Positions 34,028 to 41,992 of a stretch of 64,000 nt of DNA are shown one piece after another. Each line of letters opens with the position of its first letter. Positions within the stretch are counted from its first letter, which is position 1. Where the stretch lies: assembly GCF_001514215.1 (NCBI RefSeq), contig NZ_KQ948865.1, positions 62,001 through 126,000 of the forward strand, in the 5' to 3' direction. This DNA comes from Streptomyces bungoensis (GTDB lineage Bacteria > Actinomycetota > Actinomycetes > Streptomycetales > Streptomycetaceae). Under the pieces are notes generated by a model. That model saw nothing but the letters and a program-made list of their open reading frames with translations. It made no database searches and had not been told where the DNA came from. The translations under genes were made by a program, and so were the position numbers.

Positions 34028-35467
34028 TCAGTAGGCTCCCGTTCCCCGCACCACCGCGGACCCGGTGCGCAGCAGGATGGTCAGGTCGAGGCCCATCGAC
34101 CAGTTGTCCACGTATCCGAGGTCGAGCCGGACCGCCTCGTCCCAGGGCAGGTCGGAGCGGCCGCTGACCTGCCACAGCCCGGTGAGGCCGGGTTTGACGA
34201 GCAGCCGGCGTTTGATGTCCGGCGTGTACTCCTCCACCTCCTCGGGCAGCGGCGGCCGGGGACCGACGAGCGACATGTCGCCCCGCACCACGTTGATCAG
34301 CTGCGGCAGTTCGTCGAGCGAGCTGCGGCGCAGCAGCGAGCCGACCCGGGTGATGCGGGGGTCCTCCTTCACCTTGAACAGCAGGCCGTCGCTGTTCTGG
34401 TTGAGGTGGGCCAGTTCCGCCCGCAGTGCCTCCGAGTCCGCCCGCATGGTGCGGAACTTGAGCATGGTGAAGTGGTCGCCGTAGCGGCCCGCCCGCTGCT
34501 GCCGGAACAGGGCCGGGCCGGAACTGTCCAGCCGGACGACCAGGGCGATCAGCAGCATGGGCAGCGCGAGGAGGGTCAGGAGCGCCGCCGCGAGCGTGCG
34601 GTCGAGCAGTTCCTTCGGCAGCCGGGAGGTGCGGGAGAGGTCGGGCGCCTGGATCCGCAGCAGGGGCACGCCGTTGGTGGGCCGGACGGCCAGCCGGGAG
34701 GCGGACACGTCGGTCAGCACGGGTGCCAGCAGGAAGTCGACGCCGTGCGCGGCCGCCGTCCAGGACATCCGGCGCAGGACGGAGGTGTCGAGCCCGGGGG
34801 CCGGCAGGACGACCACGGTGCTGATGCGTACGGCGCGCAGCACGTCGGTCATGTCGGCCGGGCCGCCGAGGACGGGCAGCCCCAACTGCCTCACGGAGGA
34901 GGCGTTCTGCGGATCGCTGAGGCACACGCCCGCGATCTGCAGGTCCTGGACGCCGCCGCGCCGCAGCACGGCGACCAGTTCCGCGACGTCGTGGGACGGT
35001 CCGACGAGGAGGGTCGGGCTGCGGTCCCGGCCCCGCGCCCAGCGCCGGTGCAGCCGGCGGCGCAGCGTGTAGCGGACCGGCAGGGCGATCGCGGCGGCCG
35101 GCACCGCGGCCATGATCATGTCATGGAGGAGGCCCGCATCGCGGGTGCCCAGCCAGTACGCGAGCGCGGCCAGCGCGGGCAGCGCGAGGGTGCCGCGCAG
35201 CACCCGCCGGTACTCCTCGGTGCCGAGCCCCAACGCGCCGCGGTCGTAGGAGCGGTGGGCCACCATGGCCACGATCCAGGTCGGGGGCAGCACCAGGGAC
35301 ACCGCCCAGCGGCCGTACGCCGCGTGGATCAGGAAGGCCGCGGCGGCAGCGGCCAGAGCGTCCCCGACCAGCAGGACGATCCGGTACCTCTGCTCCCACC
35401 GTCTTCGTCGGGTCTGTGGACTTTCTCGGTCCACAACCAGTTGCTCATGCGTGACCTCAATGGTCAT
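34028..35467 (-). CDS. Polyprenyl glycosylphosphotransferase (initiating sugar transferase)
   Basis: This 479-aa membrane enzyme has an N-terminal block of about four helices, a Rossmann-like middle region, a further helix at about residues 280-300 and the catalytic bacterial sugar transferase domain. The latter shows FRQQRAGRYGDHFTMLKFRT, DELPQLINVVRGDMSLVGPR and KPGLTGLWQVSGRSD. It should move a sugar-phosphate from a UDP-sugar to undecaprenyl phosphate, the first committed step of repeat-unit synthesis. It is the first gene of the reverse operon, with a G-rich leader (eight Gs) just before the ATG. Confidence 0.93.
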   Translation of the reverse strand: MTIEVTHEQLVVDRESPQTRRRRWEQRYRIVLLVGDALAAAAAAFLIHAAYGRWAVSLVLPPTWIVAMVAHRSYDRGALGLGTEEYRRVLRGTLALPALAALAYWLGTRDAGLLHDMIMAAVPAAAIALPVRYTLRRRLHRRWARGRDRSPTLLVGPSHDVAELVAVLRRGGVQDLQIAGVCLSDPQNASSVRQLGLPVLGGPADMTDVLRAVRISTVVVLPAPGLDTSVLRRMSWTAAAHGVDFLLAPVLTDVSASRLAVRPTNGVPLLRIQAPDLSRTSRLPKELLDRTLAAALLTLLALPMLLIALVVRLDSSGPALFRQQRAGRYGDHFTMLKFRTMRADSEALRAELAHLNQNSDGLLFKVKEDPRITRVGSLLRRSSLDELPQLINVVRGDMSLVGPRPPLPEEVEEYTPDIKRRLLVKPGLTGLWQVSGRSDLPWDEAVRLDLGYVDNWSMGLDLTILLRTGSAVVRGTGAY

Positions 35468-35665
35468 GCCCCCCCCACATGCGCTGCTACGCCTGACCGA
35501 CGTGCCCTCGACACAGCGGCACCGTAAAGCGAGGGGGCTTCAGCGGTTCCCCAACCGCCTCATGCCCCCAGCATGCTGGTTACTGTCCGTTTCGGAATCT
35601 GCTCATGGCGCCGGACCGTGACGCACCATCAAGTACCAGTTCCCCACCCAACCGGCCCGGCGGTC

Positions 35666-35681
35666 CTCAATCTAGACCACG
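35666..35681. promoter_or_regulatory. DasR-like (dre) half site
   Basis: The right half, TCTAGACCAC, matches the published dre palindrome ACTGGTCTAGACCACT. The left half (CTCAA in place of ACTGG) does not. That is 11 of 16 positions by eye. DasR is the GlcNAc-responsive GntR repressor of Streptomyces. A link to a GlcNAc-derived polymer would be sensible, but a half site is weak evidence. Confidence 0.3.
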
Positions 35682-35715
35682 AGGCGCAGTCGCGGGAACG
35701 GTTGGTCGAAACACA

Positions 35716-35731
35716 TGTCGCAATAGCGACA
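35716..35731. promoter_or_regulatory. Perfect inverted repeat TGTCGC-AATA-GCGACA
   Basis: Two perfect 6-base arms flank AATA, 20 bp upstream of the GTG at 35751. A CATACT hexamer at 35739-35744 could be the -10 of a leaderless transcript for that gene, so a protein bound here would cover the -35 region. The binding protein is unknown. Confidence 0.55.
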
Positions 35732-35750
35732 GCAACGGCATACTGCCCAC

Positions 35751-36599
35751 GTGACGAGCATCGTGATCCCGGCCCACAACGAGGCGCGGGTCATCGGCCG
35801 GCTCCTCGACTCCCTGCTGGCCGGCCTCCCGGAGGACGACACCGACGTCGTCGTCGTGTGCAACGGCTGTACGGACGACACCGCGCGGATCGCGGCCGAA
35901 CGCGGCCCGCGCGTGCGGGTGGTGGAGACACCCGTCCCGTCCAAGCACGCCGCCCTGCGCACGGGTGACGACCACGCGCGCGGCTTCCCCCGGGTCTACG
36001 TGGACGCCGACGTCGTGATCCCGGGCACCGACGTCCTGGCGCTGACCGAGCACCTGCACGACGCGACCTCGGGCATCCTCGCCACCGCCCCCGAACGGCA
36101 GATTCCGCTGGCCGCATCGGCCTGGCGGGTGCGCGCCTACTACCGGGTGTGGCAGCGTCTCCCGGCCGTCCGCGAGGGGCTGTTCGGCCGGGGTGTCATC
36201 GCCGTCTCCAAGGCCGGGCACGACCGGATCGCCGCGCTGCCGCCGCTGATGGCCGACGACCTGGCCGCGTCCCTGGCGTTCGCCGCCGAGGAGCGGCGCG
36301 TCGTCGGCGCGGCCCGTGTCGTGATCCAACCGCCGCGTACCTGGCGGGACTTGATCAAGCGGCGGATCCGGGCCGCGGTGTCCACCGCCCAGGTCGAGGA
36401 GCACCAGCGGCCCGAGGAGCCCTCGGCGCGCACGAGCACGGCGGACCTCACCGCCCTGCTGCGCGCGGAGCCGACGCTCCTGCCGGGTGTCGTAGTGTTT
36501 CTCGCGGCGGCGGTCGCCGCCCGGCGGGGGGCCGCCCGGGCCATCCGGGCACAGGACTTCGGGACCTGGCTCCGGGACGAGAGCAGCCGGCAGAACTGA
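35751..36599 (+). CDS. Glycosyltransferase family 2-like protein
   Basis: This 282-aa protein begins TSIVIPAHNEARVIGRLLDS and has VVVVCNGCTDDTARIAA and the metal motif VYVDADVVIPGTDV, typical of GT2 enzymes. The rest is less typical: a short acceptor region, ADDLAASLAF, and a C-terminal hydrophobic helix (PGVVVFLAAAVAARRG). The GTG at 35751 has no ribosome site and may be leaderless. It lies divergent from the polysaccharide reverse operon and probably belongs to that pathway. Confidence 0.82.
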   Translation: MTSIVIPAHNEARVIGRLLDSLLAGLPEDDTDVVVVCNGCTDDTARIAAERGPRVRVVETPVPSKHAALRTGDDHARGFPRVYVDADVVIPGTDVLALTEHLHDATSGILATAPERQIPLAASAWRVRAYYRVWQRLPAVREGLFGRGVIAVSKAGHDRIAALPPLMADDLAASLAFAAEERRVVGAARVVIQPPRTWRDLIKRRIRAAVSTAQVEEHQRPEEPSARTSTADLTALLRAEPTLLPGVVVFLAAAVAARRGAARAIRAQDFGTWLRDESSRQN

Positions 36600-36646
36600 C
36601 CGCCCCGGGCCCCGGGGTCCGGTCGCACCGCACGTGGAGCCTTGTC

Positions 36647-38062
36647 TTGTACCTCACCGATCGTTCCGCGCCGGCGAAGGCGGACGCCGGCCAGGGCCGA
36701 AGACGCGGCCGCGGGCCCCGGGTCGCCCCGGTGGTGCTCGTGCTGGGCGCGGTCAGCCTGGTCACCGACATCTCCTCGGAGATGGTCACCGCCGTCCTGC
36801 CGCTGTACCTGGTCAGCACGCTCGGCTTCAGCCCGCTCGGCTTCGGCACCCTCGACGGCGTCTACAACGGTGTCAGCGCCCTGGTCCAGCTCACCGGCGG
36901 CCACCTCGCCGACCGGGCGCGCAACCACAAGCTGCTGGCCGGGCTGGGCTACGGCCTGTCCGCGCTGTGCAAGCCGCTGCTGCTGCTCGCGAGCGGCCTC
37001 GGCACGCTCGGCACGGTCCTCGCGCTGGACCGCACCGGCAAGGGCCTGCGCACCGCCCCGCGCGACGCGATGATCTCCCTGTCCACCCCGCCCGAGACCC
37101 AGGGCCGGGCCTTCGGCGTGCACCGGGCGATGGACACCACCGGCGCGATGCTCGGCCCACTGGCCGCCTTCCTCATCCTGCGGGCGGCCACCGACGGCTA
37201 CGACGCGGTGTTCGGCGTGAGCACGTGCGTGGCCGCGCTCGGCGTGCTGGTGCTGGTGCTGTTCGTGCCGGGGCGGGGCGAGGGGGCGCGCGGGGGCGCG
37301 GGTGCGGTGGCTGGGGCGACTCACGGGGCGGGTGTGGCCGACGTGGCGGATGCGGCCGGTGGGACCGACCTGGCCGACGCGACCGACCTGGCCGACGCGG
37401 CTGGGGTGGCCGAAACAGTCCGCGCTGCCAACACGGCCGACGCGACCGGCGCGGAGCACGGGCGCCGGCCCGTCCGCCCGGGCGAGGCGCTCGCGTTGCT
37501 GCGGCTGCCGCGGCTGCGGGTGCTCGCCGGGTGTGCCGCGCTGCTCGGTCTGACCACCGTCAGCGACGCCTTCGTCTACCTGCTGCTGCAACGGCGCGCG
37601 GGCATCGGCGAGGAGTGGTTCCCGCTGCTGCCGCTGGGCACCGCCGCCGTGTTCCTCCTGCTGGCGCTGCCCCTGGGGACGCTGGCCGACCGGATCGGGC
37701 GGCGCACCGTGTTCCTCGCCGGGCACGTGGCCCTGCTCACCGGCTACGCCCTCCTGCTGTGGGCCCCGGACACGCCGGTCCTGCCCCCGGTCGTACTCGC
37801 CCTGCACGGCGCGTTCTACGCGGCCACCGACGGGGTGCTCCCGGCCGCCCTCGCCGACATGGTGCCCGAGCAGCTGCGCGCGAGCGGCCTCGCCGTCGTC
37901 GGCACCAGCCAGGCGCTGGCCCGGTTCTGCTGCTCGCTGGCCTTCGGCGCCGCCTGGACGGCGTGGGGCGACGGCCCGGCGCTCGCCGGGGCGGCGGCCG
38001 GCCTGCTGTGCTGCGCGGCCGTCGCGGGCGCGGTGCTGCGGCCGGCCGGCGGGACCCGGTGA
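36647..38062 (+). CDS. MFS transporter with repeat-expanded central loop
   Basis: This 471-aa protein has 12 hydrophobic segments in two blocks. The first block has TDISSEMVTAVLPLYL, ADRARNHKLLAGLGYGL and DRTGKGLRTAPRDAMI, which is typical of major-facilitator proteins of the multidrug/quinolone type. The substrate is unknown. TTG 36647 is the likely start, with TGGAG 8 bp upstream. Between the sixth and seventh helices is an insertion of about 50 residues made of degenerate DLADAT-like repeats, including a perfect 18-bp tandem duplication. It starts 47 bp after the glycosyltransferase and may share its transcript. Confidence 0.85.
   Translation: MYLTDRSAPAKADAGQGRRRGRGPRVAPVVLVLGAVSLVTDISSEMVTAVLPLYLVSTLGFSPLGFGTLDGVYNGVSALVQLTGGHLADRARNHKLLAGLGYGLSALCKPLLLLASGLGTLGTVLALDRTGKGLRTAPRDAMISLSTPPETQGRAFGVHRAMDTTGAMLGPLAAFLILRAATDGYDAVFGVSTCVAALGVLVLVLFVPGRGEGARGGAGAVAGATHGAGVADVADAAGGTDLADATDLADAAGVAETVRAANTADATGAEHGRRPVRPGEALALLRLPRLRVLAGCAALLGLTTVSDAFVYLLLQRRAGIGEEWFPLLPLGTAAVFLLLALPLGTLADRIGRRTVFLAGHVALLTGYALLLWAPDTPVLPPVVLALHGAFYAATDGVLPAALADMVPEQLRASGLAVVGTSQALARFCCSLAFGAAWTAWGDGPALAGAAAGLLCCAAVAGAVLRPAGGTR
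37364..37399 (+). repeat. 18-bp tandem repeat inside the MFS gene
   Basis: Two identical 18-bp units (37364-37381 and 37382-37399) encode TDLADA twice. They lie in a longer degenerate Ala/Asp/Val repeat region of about 37310-37460 that codes for the central cytoplasmic loop. Because the unit length is a multiple of three, copy changes keep the frame. Confidence 0.85.
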
Positions 38063-38096
38063 CCAGGACATGACCACCACCGCGACAAGGACCACC

Positions 38097-39119
38097 ATGA
38101 CACCGATACGCCGCCGCCTGTTCGTCCTCGTCGCGGCGGTGCTGCTGCTCGCCGGCGCGGGCACGGGCATCGTCCTGCACGCGGCCTCCCGCGCGGACCG
38201 GGCGAACCGGCCGCAGTCGGGCGGCCCCGCCGTCAGCGCGGGCGAGCTGACCCTCGGCAGCAAGGGCCGCCTGGCCTTCGTCAACGCGGCCCCCGGCCCG
38301 CACCGCACCGCGGTCTCCTCGGTGCCGTCCACCGACCCGGGCGGCGCCCGGACCGCCACCCGCCTCAACTGCGCGCGGTTCTACGCGGCGGCCGGCACGG
38401 GCATCTGCCTGAAGTCCGACCCCGGCGTCCTCAAGCAGAGCAACCGCGCCCTGCTCCTGGACGCGGGCCTGCGCACGCGGCGCACCTTCCCGCTCGCGGG
38501 CACGCCCAGCCGGGCCCGGGTCTCGCCCAGCGGCCGCTTCGCCGCCTGGACCGTCTTCGTCTCCGGCGAGTCCTACTCGTCGGCCTTCTTCTCCACCCGG
38601 ACCTCGGTCCTGGACACCCGCACGATGCGGCTGACGCCGAGCCTGGAGTCGTTCTCCGTGGTCCTGGACGGCAAGCCCTACCACGCCTCGGACATCAACT
38701 ACTGGGGCGTCACCTTCGCCGCCGACGACGACACCTTCTACGCCACCCTCAACACGGCCGGCAAGACGTACCTGGTCCGGGGTTCGCTCTCCCGGCGCAC
38801 GGTCACCACCCTGACCGAGAACGTGGAGTGCCCCTCCCTCTCCCCCGACGGGACGCGCATCGCCTTCAAGAAGCGGATCCTGTCCCGGACGAACCTCTGG
38901 CACGAGTACGTCCTCGACCTGCGCACCCTGCGCGAGACGGCGCTCGCCGAACGGCACAGCGTCGACGACCAGGCCACCTGGCTCGACGACCACACCGTCG
39001 CCTACGCCCTCCCCGCGAACGGCACGGTCGGCAGCAGCGACCTGTGGAGCGTCCCCGCGGACGGCACGGGCACACCCCGCCTGCTCGTCCGGGGCGCCTC
39101 CTCCCCGGCGCCGCTGTAG
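38097..39119 (+). CDS. Membrane-anchored TolB-like beta-propeller protein
   Basis: This 340-aa protein has one N-terminal transmembrane anchor (RRRLFVLVAAVLLLAGAGTG, followed by IVLHA). It continues as a series of beta-propeller-like blades with motifs such as RVSPSGRFAAWTVF, GVTFAADDDTFYATL, CPSLSPDGTRIAFKKR and DLWSVPADGTGTPRLLV. TolB/WD40-like propellers of this type usually bind protein or glycan partners outside the cell. ATG 38097 has AAGGA 7 bp upstream and is preferred over ATG 38070, whose ribosome site is too close. It follows the MFS gene by 34 bp. Confidence 0.8.
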   Translation: MTPIRRRLFVLVAAVLLLAGAGTGIVLHAASRADRANRPQSGGPAVSAGELTLGSKGRLAFVNAAPGPHRTAVSSVPSTDPGGARTATRLNCARFYAAAGTGICLKSDPGVLKQSNRALLLDAGLRTRRTFPLAGTPSRARVSPSGRFAAWTVFVSGESYSSAFFSTRTSVLDTRTMRLTPSLESFSVVLDGKPYHASDINYWGVTFAADDDTFYATLNTAGKTYLVRGSLSRRTVTTLTENVECPSLSPDGTRIAFKKRILSRTNLWHEYVLDLRTLRETALAERHSVDDQATWLDDHTVAYALPANGTVGSSDLWSVPADGTGTPRLLVRGASSPAPL

Positions 39120-39465
39120 GCCGCCGCGCCCCGGGACCGGCGCCGTACTGCAGCGGCGCAGGGCCGAGAACAGGGCGGCCGAGCCGCACACCACGAACCC
39201 GATCGCGTAGGCTGCGGGGGCGCGAGGCGGAGGAGAGCGCGCCGCGGGCGGAGGACGGCACGCAGCGGACCGTCCTCACGACGGGGTGAGGTTCCGGGCG
39301 TGACCAGGAGGCCGTACCGGGACGCCCGGTGCGGCCCGCGCCGCCCGTTCACCGGAACGTTAGCTGTCCCACGTTCCGGCCGGGGGCTGAGTGCCGTCCC
39401 GTTCCGCCCCGTTGACCTCGGTAACCGGTGATCCACCCTGCCCGCCGGTGAGCGAGGTCATGCCC
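39120..39465. other. 346-bp intergenic region upstream of the SCO2400-family gene
   Basis: I see no convincing gene here; a reverse open frame covering it is a shadow of the next gene. It contains a 9-bp perfect inverted repeat at 39352-39379 and, further on, a TTGACC hexamer near 39413 that could be a -35 element, without a clear -10. Confidence 0.5.
39352..39379. promoter_or_regulatory. Inverted repeat CCGGAACGT-N10-ACGTTCCGG
   Basis: Two perfect 9-base arms flank a 10-base spacer, about 90 bp upstream of the SCO2400-family gene. It could be an operator, since the arms are about two helical turns apart centre to centre, or a terminator of the upstream propeller gene. The A/T content of the arms and the distance from the upstream stop (230 bp) favour an operator. 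Confidence 0.5.
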
Positions 39466-40179
39466 ATGGACTACTGCATCCCCTGCGACCGCACCCTCAA
39501 CGGCGCCGTGACGTGCCCGGAGTGCGGGGCGTACGACTCCGGGCCGGCAGAGGCGAGCGACCGCGGCGACAGCGCTCCGGTGGCGGTCGCCCCGCTGCCG
39601 GATGCCCTTTTCGGCGACGAACCGGGCCCGCACGAGGCCCTGGAGATACTCGAGTCCCCCACTACCGCGCGGGCCGACCGGCCACGGAGGCTGAGGAGAT
39701 ACGCCGGCCGGGCGCTGGCCGCGGCCGCCTTCACCGTGCTCGGCGGCGTGGCCGCCGCGACGCTGCTGCCTCAGCAGACGAGCCCCCGGGCGGCACCGGC
39801 ACCGGACCAGCCGCTCCCCGACGAGTCCCGGGTCCAGGTCACCGACGCGCCGGCCGCACCGAAACCCACGGCCACACACGGCACGCGCGAGGGTCACCGG
39901 GGCCGTATCACCGGCCGTCCCGCACGCCCTGGCCCGACGGCGTCCCACCGGCAGCCACCGGCCACCCGGACTCCCACCGCCACCGCCGTCTCGCGTCCTC
40001 CGGCGAAGGCCGACCCGACCCCCCGGCGGCCCAGTGGCCGCCCGAGTCCGGCCGCGCCGACGGGGACCCCGACCGCGCGGCCGTCCGCCGGTCCTTCCGG
40101 CACAGTGAGCGCATCACCCAGTGCCAGTGCCTCACCGAGCGCGGAAACGATCGAGAGGCCACCTCGGCTCACGCCGTGA
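39466..40179 (+). CDS. SCO2400-family protein with zinc ribbon and Pro/Ser/Thr-rich exported tail
   Basis: This 237-aa protein starts MDYCIPCDRTLNGAVTCPEC, a CxxC...CxxC zinc ribbon characteristic of a Streptomyces family I know as SCO2400-like. A single hydrophobic segment follows at about residues 85-105 (ALAAAAFTVLGGVAAATLL), then a long Pro/Thr/Ser/Ala-rich tail likely to be outside the cell. The function of the family is not established. ATG 39466 is chosen because the conserved MDYC start lies there; ATG 39460 is in frame. Its last codons overlap the tRNA terminator hairpin on the other strand. Confidence 0.8.
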   Translation: MDYCIPCDRTLNGAVTCPECGAYDSGPAEASDRGDSAPVAVAPLPDALFGDEPGPHEALEILESPTTARADRPRRLRRYAGRALAAAAFTVLGGVAAATLLPQQTSPRAAPAPDQPLPDESRVQVTDAPAAPKPTATHGTREGHRGRITGRPARPGPTASHRQPPATRTPTATAVSRPPAKADPTPRRPSGRPSPAAPTGTPTARPSAGPSGTVSASPSASASPSAETIERPPRLTP

Positions 40180-40187
40180 TGACCTCT
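40154..40187 (-). terminator. Terminator of the first tRNA-Pro, GTGA loop
   Basis: On the minus strand, 17 bp after the tRNA, a stem of 15 positions closes on the GNRA tetraloop GTGA. The pairing is AGAGGTCATC with GGTGGCCTCT (two G-T wobbles), one A-A mismatch, then CGGC with GCCG. It also covers the 3' end of the convergent SCO2400-family gene and may serve both. Confidence 0.75.
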
Positions 40188-40204
40188 GACCACTGCTCCG
40201 CACG

Positions 40205-40278
<74 letters not shown>

Positions 40279-40323
40279 TTGCGGCTCACGCGGTGGTGTT
40301 CCGCGTGATCACGCAGGTCGACC

Positions 40324-41751
40324 CTACCGCACTCGTGCCGGTTCCCGTGCGCTCCCGGTCGCGGCGGGAGCCGGGACGCGGGCGGTGCGGTGGGCCGGGA
40401 CGAGGAGGGCGGCACCGGCGGCGGCCAGGCAGAGCAGGGCGAGCAGGGCCCAGCCGTGGGTGTAGCCGGAGGCGTAGGGCAGCCCGGAGGGCTGGAGGCG
40501 GCCGGTGACCAGGACGCCGGTGACCGCGGCGCCGATGGAACCGCCGATGGTGCGGATGTTGGCGTTCATACCGGTGGCGGCGCCGGTCTGCTCGGGCGGG
40601 ACGCTGCCGACGACGAGGTTGGCCATCGAGGCGTAGGCCAGCCCGATGCCGAGTCCGAACAGGCCCGCGACGACGGCGATCTGCCACGGCGCGTCGTGCC
40701 ACAGGGTGAGGAAGCCGCAGGCGAGCGCGCCGAGTGCGGCGCCCGCGGTCAGCAACGCCTTGGCGCCGACGCGGGGTTCGAGGCGGCCGGCGAGGACGCC
40801 GGAGAGGAACATCGCTGCCAGCATCGGCAGCATGAGCAGTCCGGCGGCGGTGACGCTCGCTCCGAAGCCGTAGCCGGCCGCGGACGGCGTCTGGACGAAG
40901 CCGGGCAGGAAGGACCAGATCGCGTACATGCCCGCGCCGAAGAGCAGGGCGGCGGCGTTGGTCGTCCACACCGCGGGCAGCCGCATCACGCGCAGGTCGA
41001 TGAGGGGGCTGCGGGAGCGCGCCTCGGTGGCCAGCCAGAGGGCGAACAGCGCGACGGCGGCGGCGAGCAGGCCGAGCACCCGCGCCGAGCCCCAGCCCCA
41101 CCGCCCGGCCTCGCTGAGCGGCAGCAGCAGGGCGACCAGCCAGGCGGAGAGCAGTGCGGCGCCCAGCCAACTGACCTTCCCCTCCGCACGGTTGGGGGAC
41201 TCGGGGACGTAGCGCAGGGCGATCAGGACGGTCACGGCGACGACGGCCACCGGGATCCAGAACAGCCAGCGGTAGTCGAGGGCTGAGACGATGGGGCCGG
41301 CGGCCACCATGCCGACGCCGCCGCCCGCGGCGATCACGGCGGACAGGTTGCTGATGCTGCCGCTGACCTCGGAGGGCGCGAACTCGTCGCGGATGATGCC
41401 GAAGGAGAGCGGGAACAGGGCGCCGCCGGCGCCCTGGACGACCCGGGCGACGATCAGTACGCCGATGCTCGGGGCGAGCGCGGCGAGGAGGCAGCCAGCG
41501 AGGACGGTCGCCAGGACGGCCACGAGGGTGCGTTTGCGGCCGGCCAGGTCGCCGACGCGGCCGAGGATCGGGGTGAAGACCGAGGCGGACAGCAGATAGG
41601 CCGTCATCACCCAGGTCGCGGTGGACTGGGAGGTGTGCAGCGCGTGCTGGACGGTCGGCAGGGCCGGCGCGATCAGCGACTGCAGCATGGCGAACACGCC
41701 GGCACCGGTCGCGAGGACCGCGAAGGTGAGGCGGGTGGACGTGCGGGGCAT
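40324..41751 (-). CDS. MFS multidrug efflux transporter, DHA2 (EmrB/QacA) type
   Basis: This 475-aa protein has about 14 hydrophobic segments. Motif A appears as GRVGDLAGRKRTLV and the drug-export motif C region as AAGGGVGMVAAGPIVSALDYRWLFWIPV, which together place it in the DHA2 drug:proton antiporter family. The start at 41751 has GGAGAGG upstream. It is divergent from a TetR gene over a region with three tandem palindromes, the standard arrangement of a drug-responsive pump and its repressor. The exported compound is unknown. Confidence 0.92.
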   Translation of the reverse strand: MPRTSTRLTFAVLATGAGVFAMLQSLIAPALPTVQHALHTSQSTATWVMTAYLLSASVFTPILGRVGDLAGRKRTLVAVLATVLAGCLLAALAPSIGVLIVARVVQGAGGALFPLSFGIIRDEFAPSEVSGSISNLSAVIAAGGGVGMVAAGPIVSALDYRWLFWIPVAVVAVTVLIALRYVPESPNRAEGKVSWLGAALLSAWLVALLLPLSEAGRWGWGSARVLGLLAAAVALFALWLATEARSRSPLIDLRVMRLPAVWTTNAAALLFGAGMYAIWSFLPGFVQTPSAAGYGFGASVTAAGLLMLPMLAAMFLSGVLAGRLEPRVGAKALLTAGAALGALACGFLTLWHDAPWQIAVVAGLFGLGIGLAYASMANLVVGSVPPEQTGAATGMNANIRTIGGSIGAAVTGVLVTGRLQPSGLPYASGYTHGWALLALLCLAAAGAALLVPAHRTARVPAPAATGSAREPARVR

Positions 41752-41899
41752 GGCGGAGCCTCTCCGGATCGGAGCGGAGGGTCGGACGGGCCGGGGAGGG
41801 CGGGCGGTGCGCGGTGCGGCAGGGCCCGGGCCCCCGGGGGTGCGGGCGGCCCGCGCCGGGACGCGTCCGTCCACGGCGAAGCCGGCCTCGCACTGGTAA

Positions 41900-41965
41900 A
41901 GTGGAGGTACCCCTCCACTGTAGCGGAGGTGACCCTCCACTTCAAACAATCGGAGGCATTCCTCC
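41900..41965. promoter_or_regulatory. Three tandem TetR-type operators GGAGG-N4-CCTCC
   Basis: Three copies of GGAGG-N4-CCTCC occur in a row. Site 1 (41900-41919) has 8-base arms AGTGGAGG/CCTCCACT around TACC. Site 2 (41922-41941) has AGCGGAGG/CCTCCACT around TGAC. Site 3 (about 41949-41968) has CGGAGG/CCTCCG around CATT. Centres are 22 and 27 bp apart. They lie between the efflux pump and the TetR gene and should be bound by that repressor to control both promoters. Confidence 0.85.
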
Positions 41966-41992
41966 GGTTCACCGGCTCCCCGGGAGGCAGCA

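Larger units (their letters stand above)
35468..35750. promoter_or_regulatory. Divergent control region of the polysaccharide locus with several palindromes
   Basis: This 283-bp, less GC-rich stretch must drive the glycosylphosphotransferase operon leftward and a glycosyltransferase rightward. It holds GCGGTT-CCCC-AACCGC at 35543-35558, the 12-bp perfect palindrome CCAGCATGCTGG at 35568-35579, a DasR-like half site at 35666-35681 and TGTCGC-AATA-GCGACA at 35716-35731. No single -10/-35 pair is convincing. The density of inverted repeats suggests control by more than one regulator or a structured leader. Confidence 0.6.

Noticed and set aside
39349..39948. Reverse open frame covering the SCO2400-family gene
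   Set aside because: It is antisense to a gene with a clear zinc-ribbon start and has shadow-frame composition.
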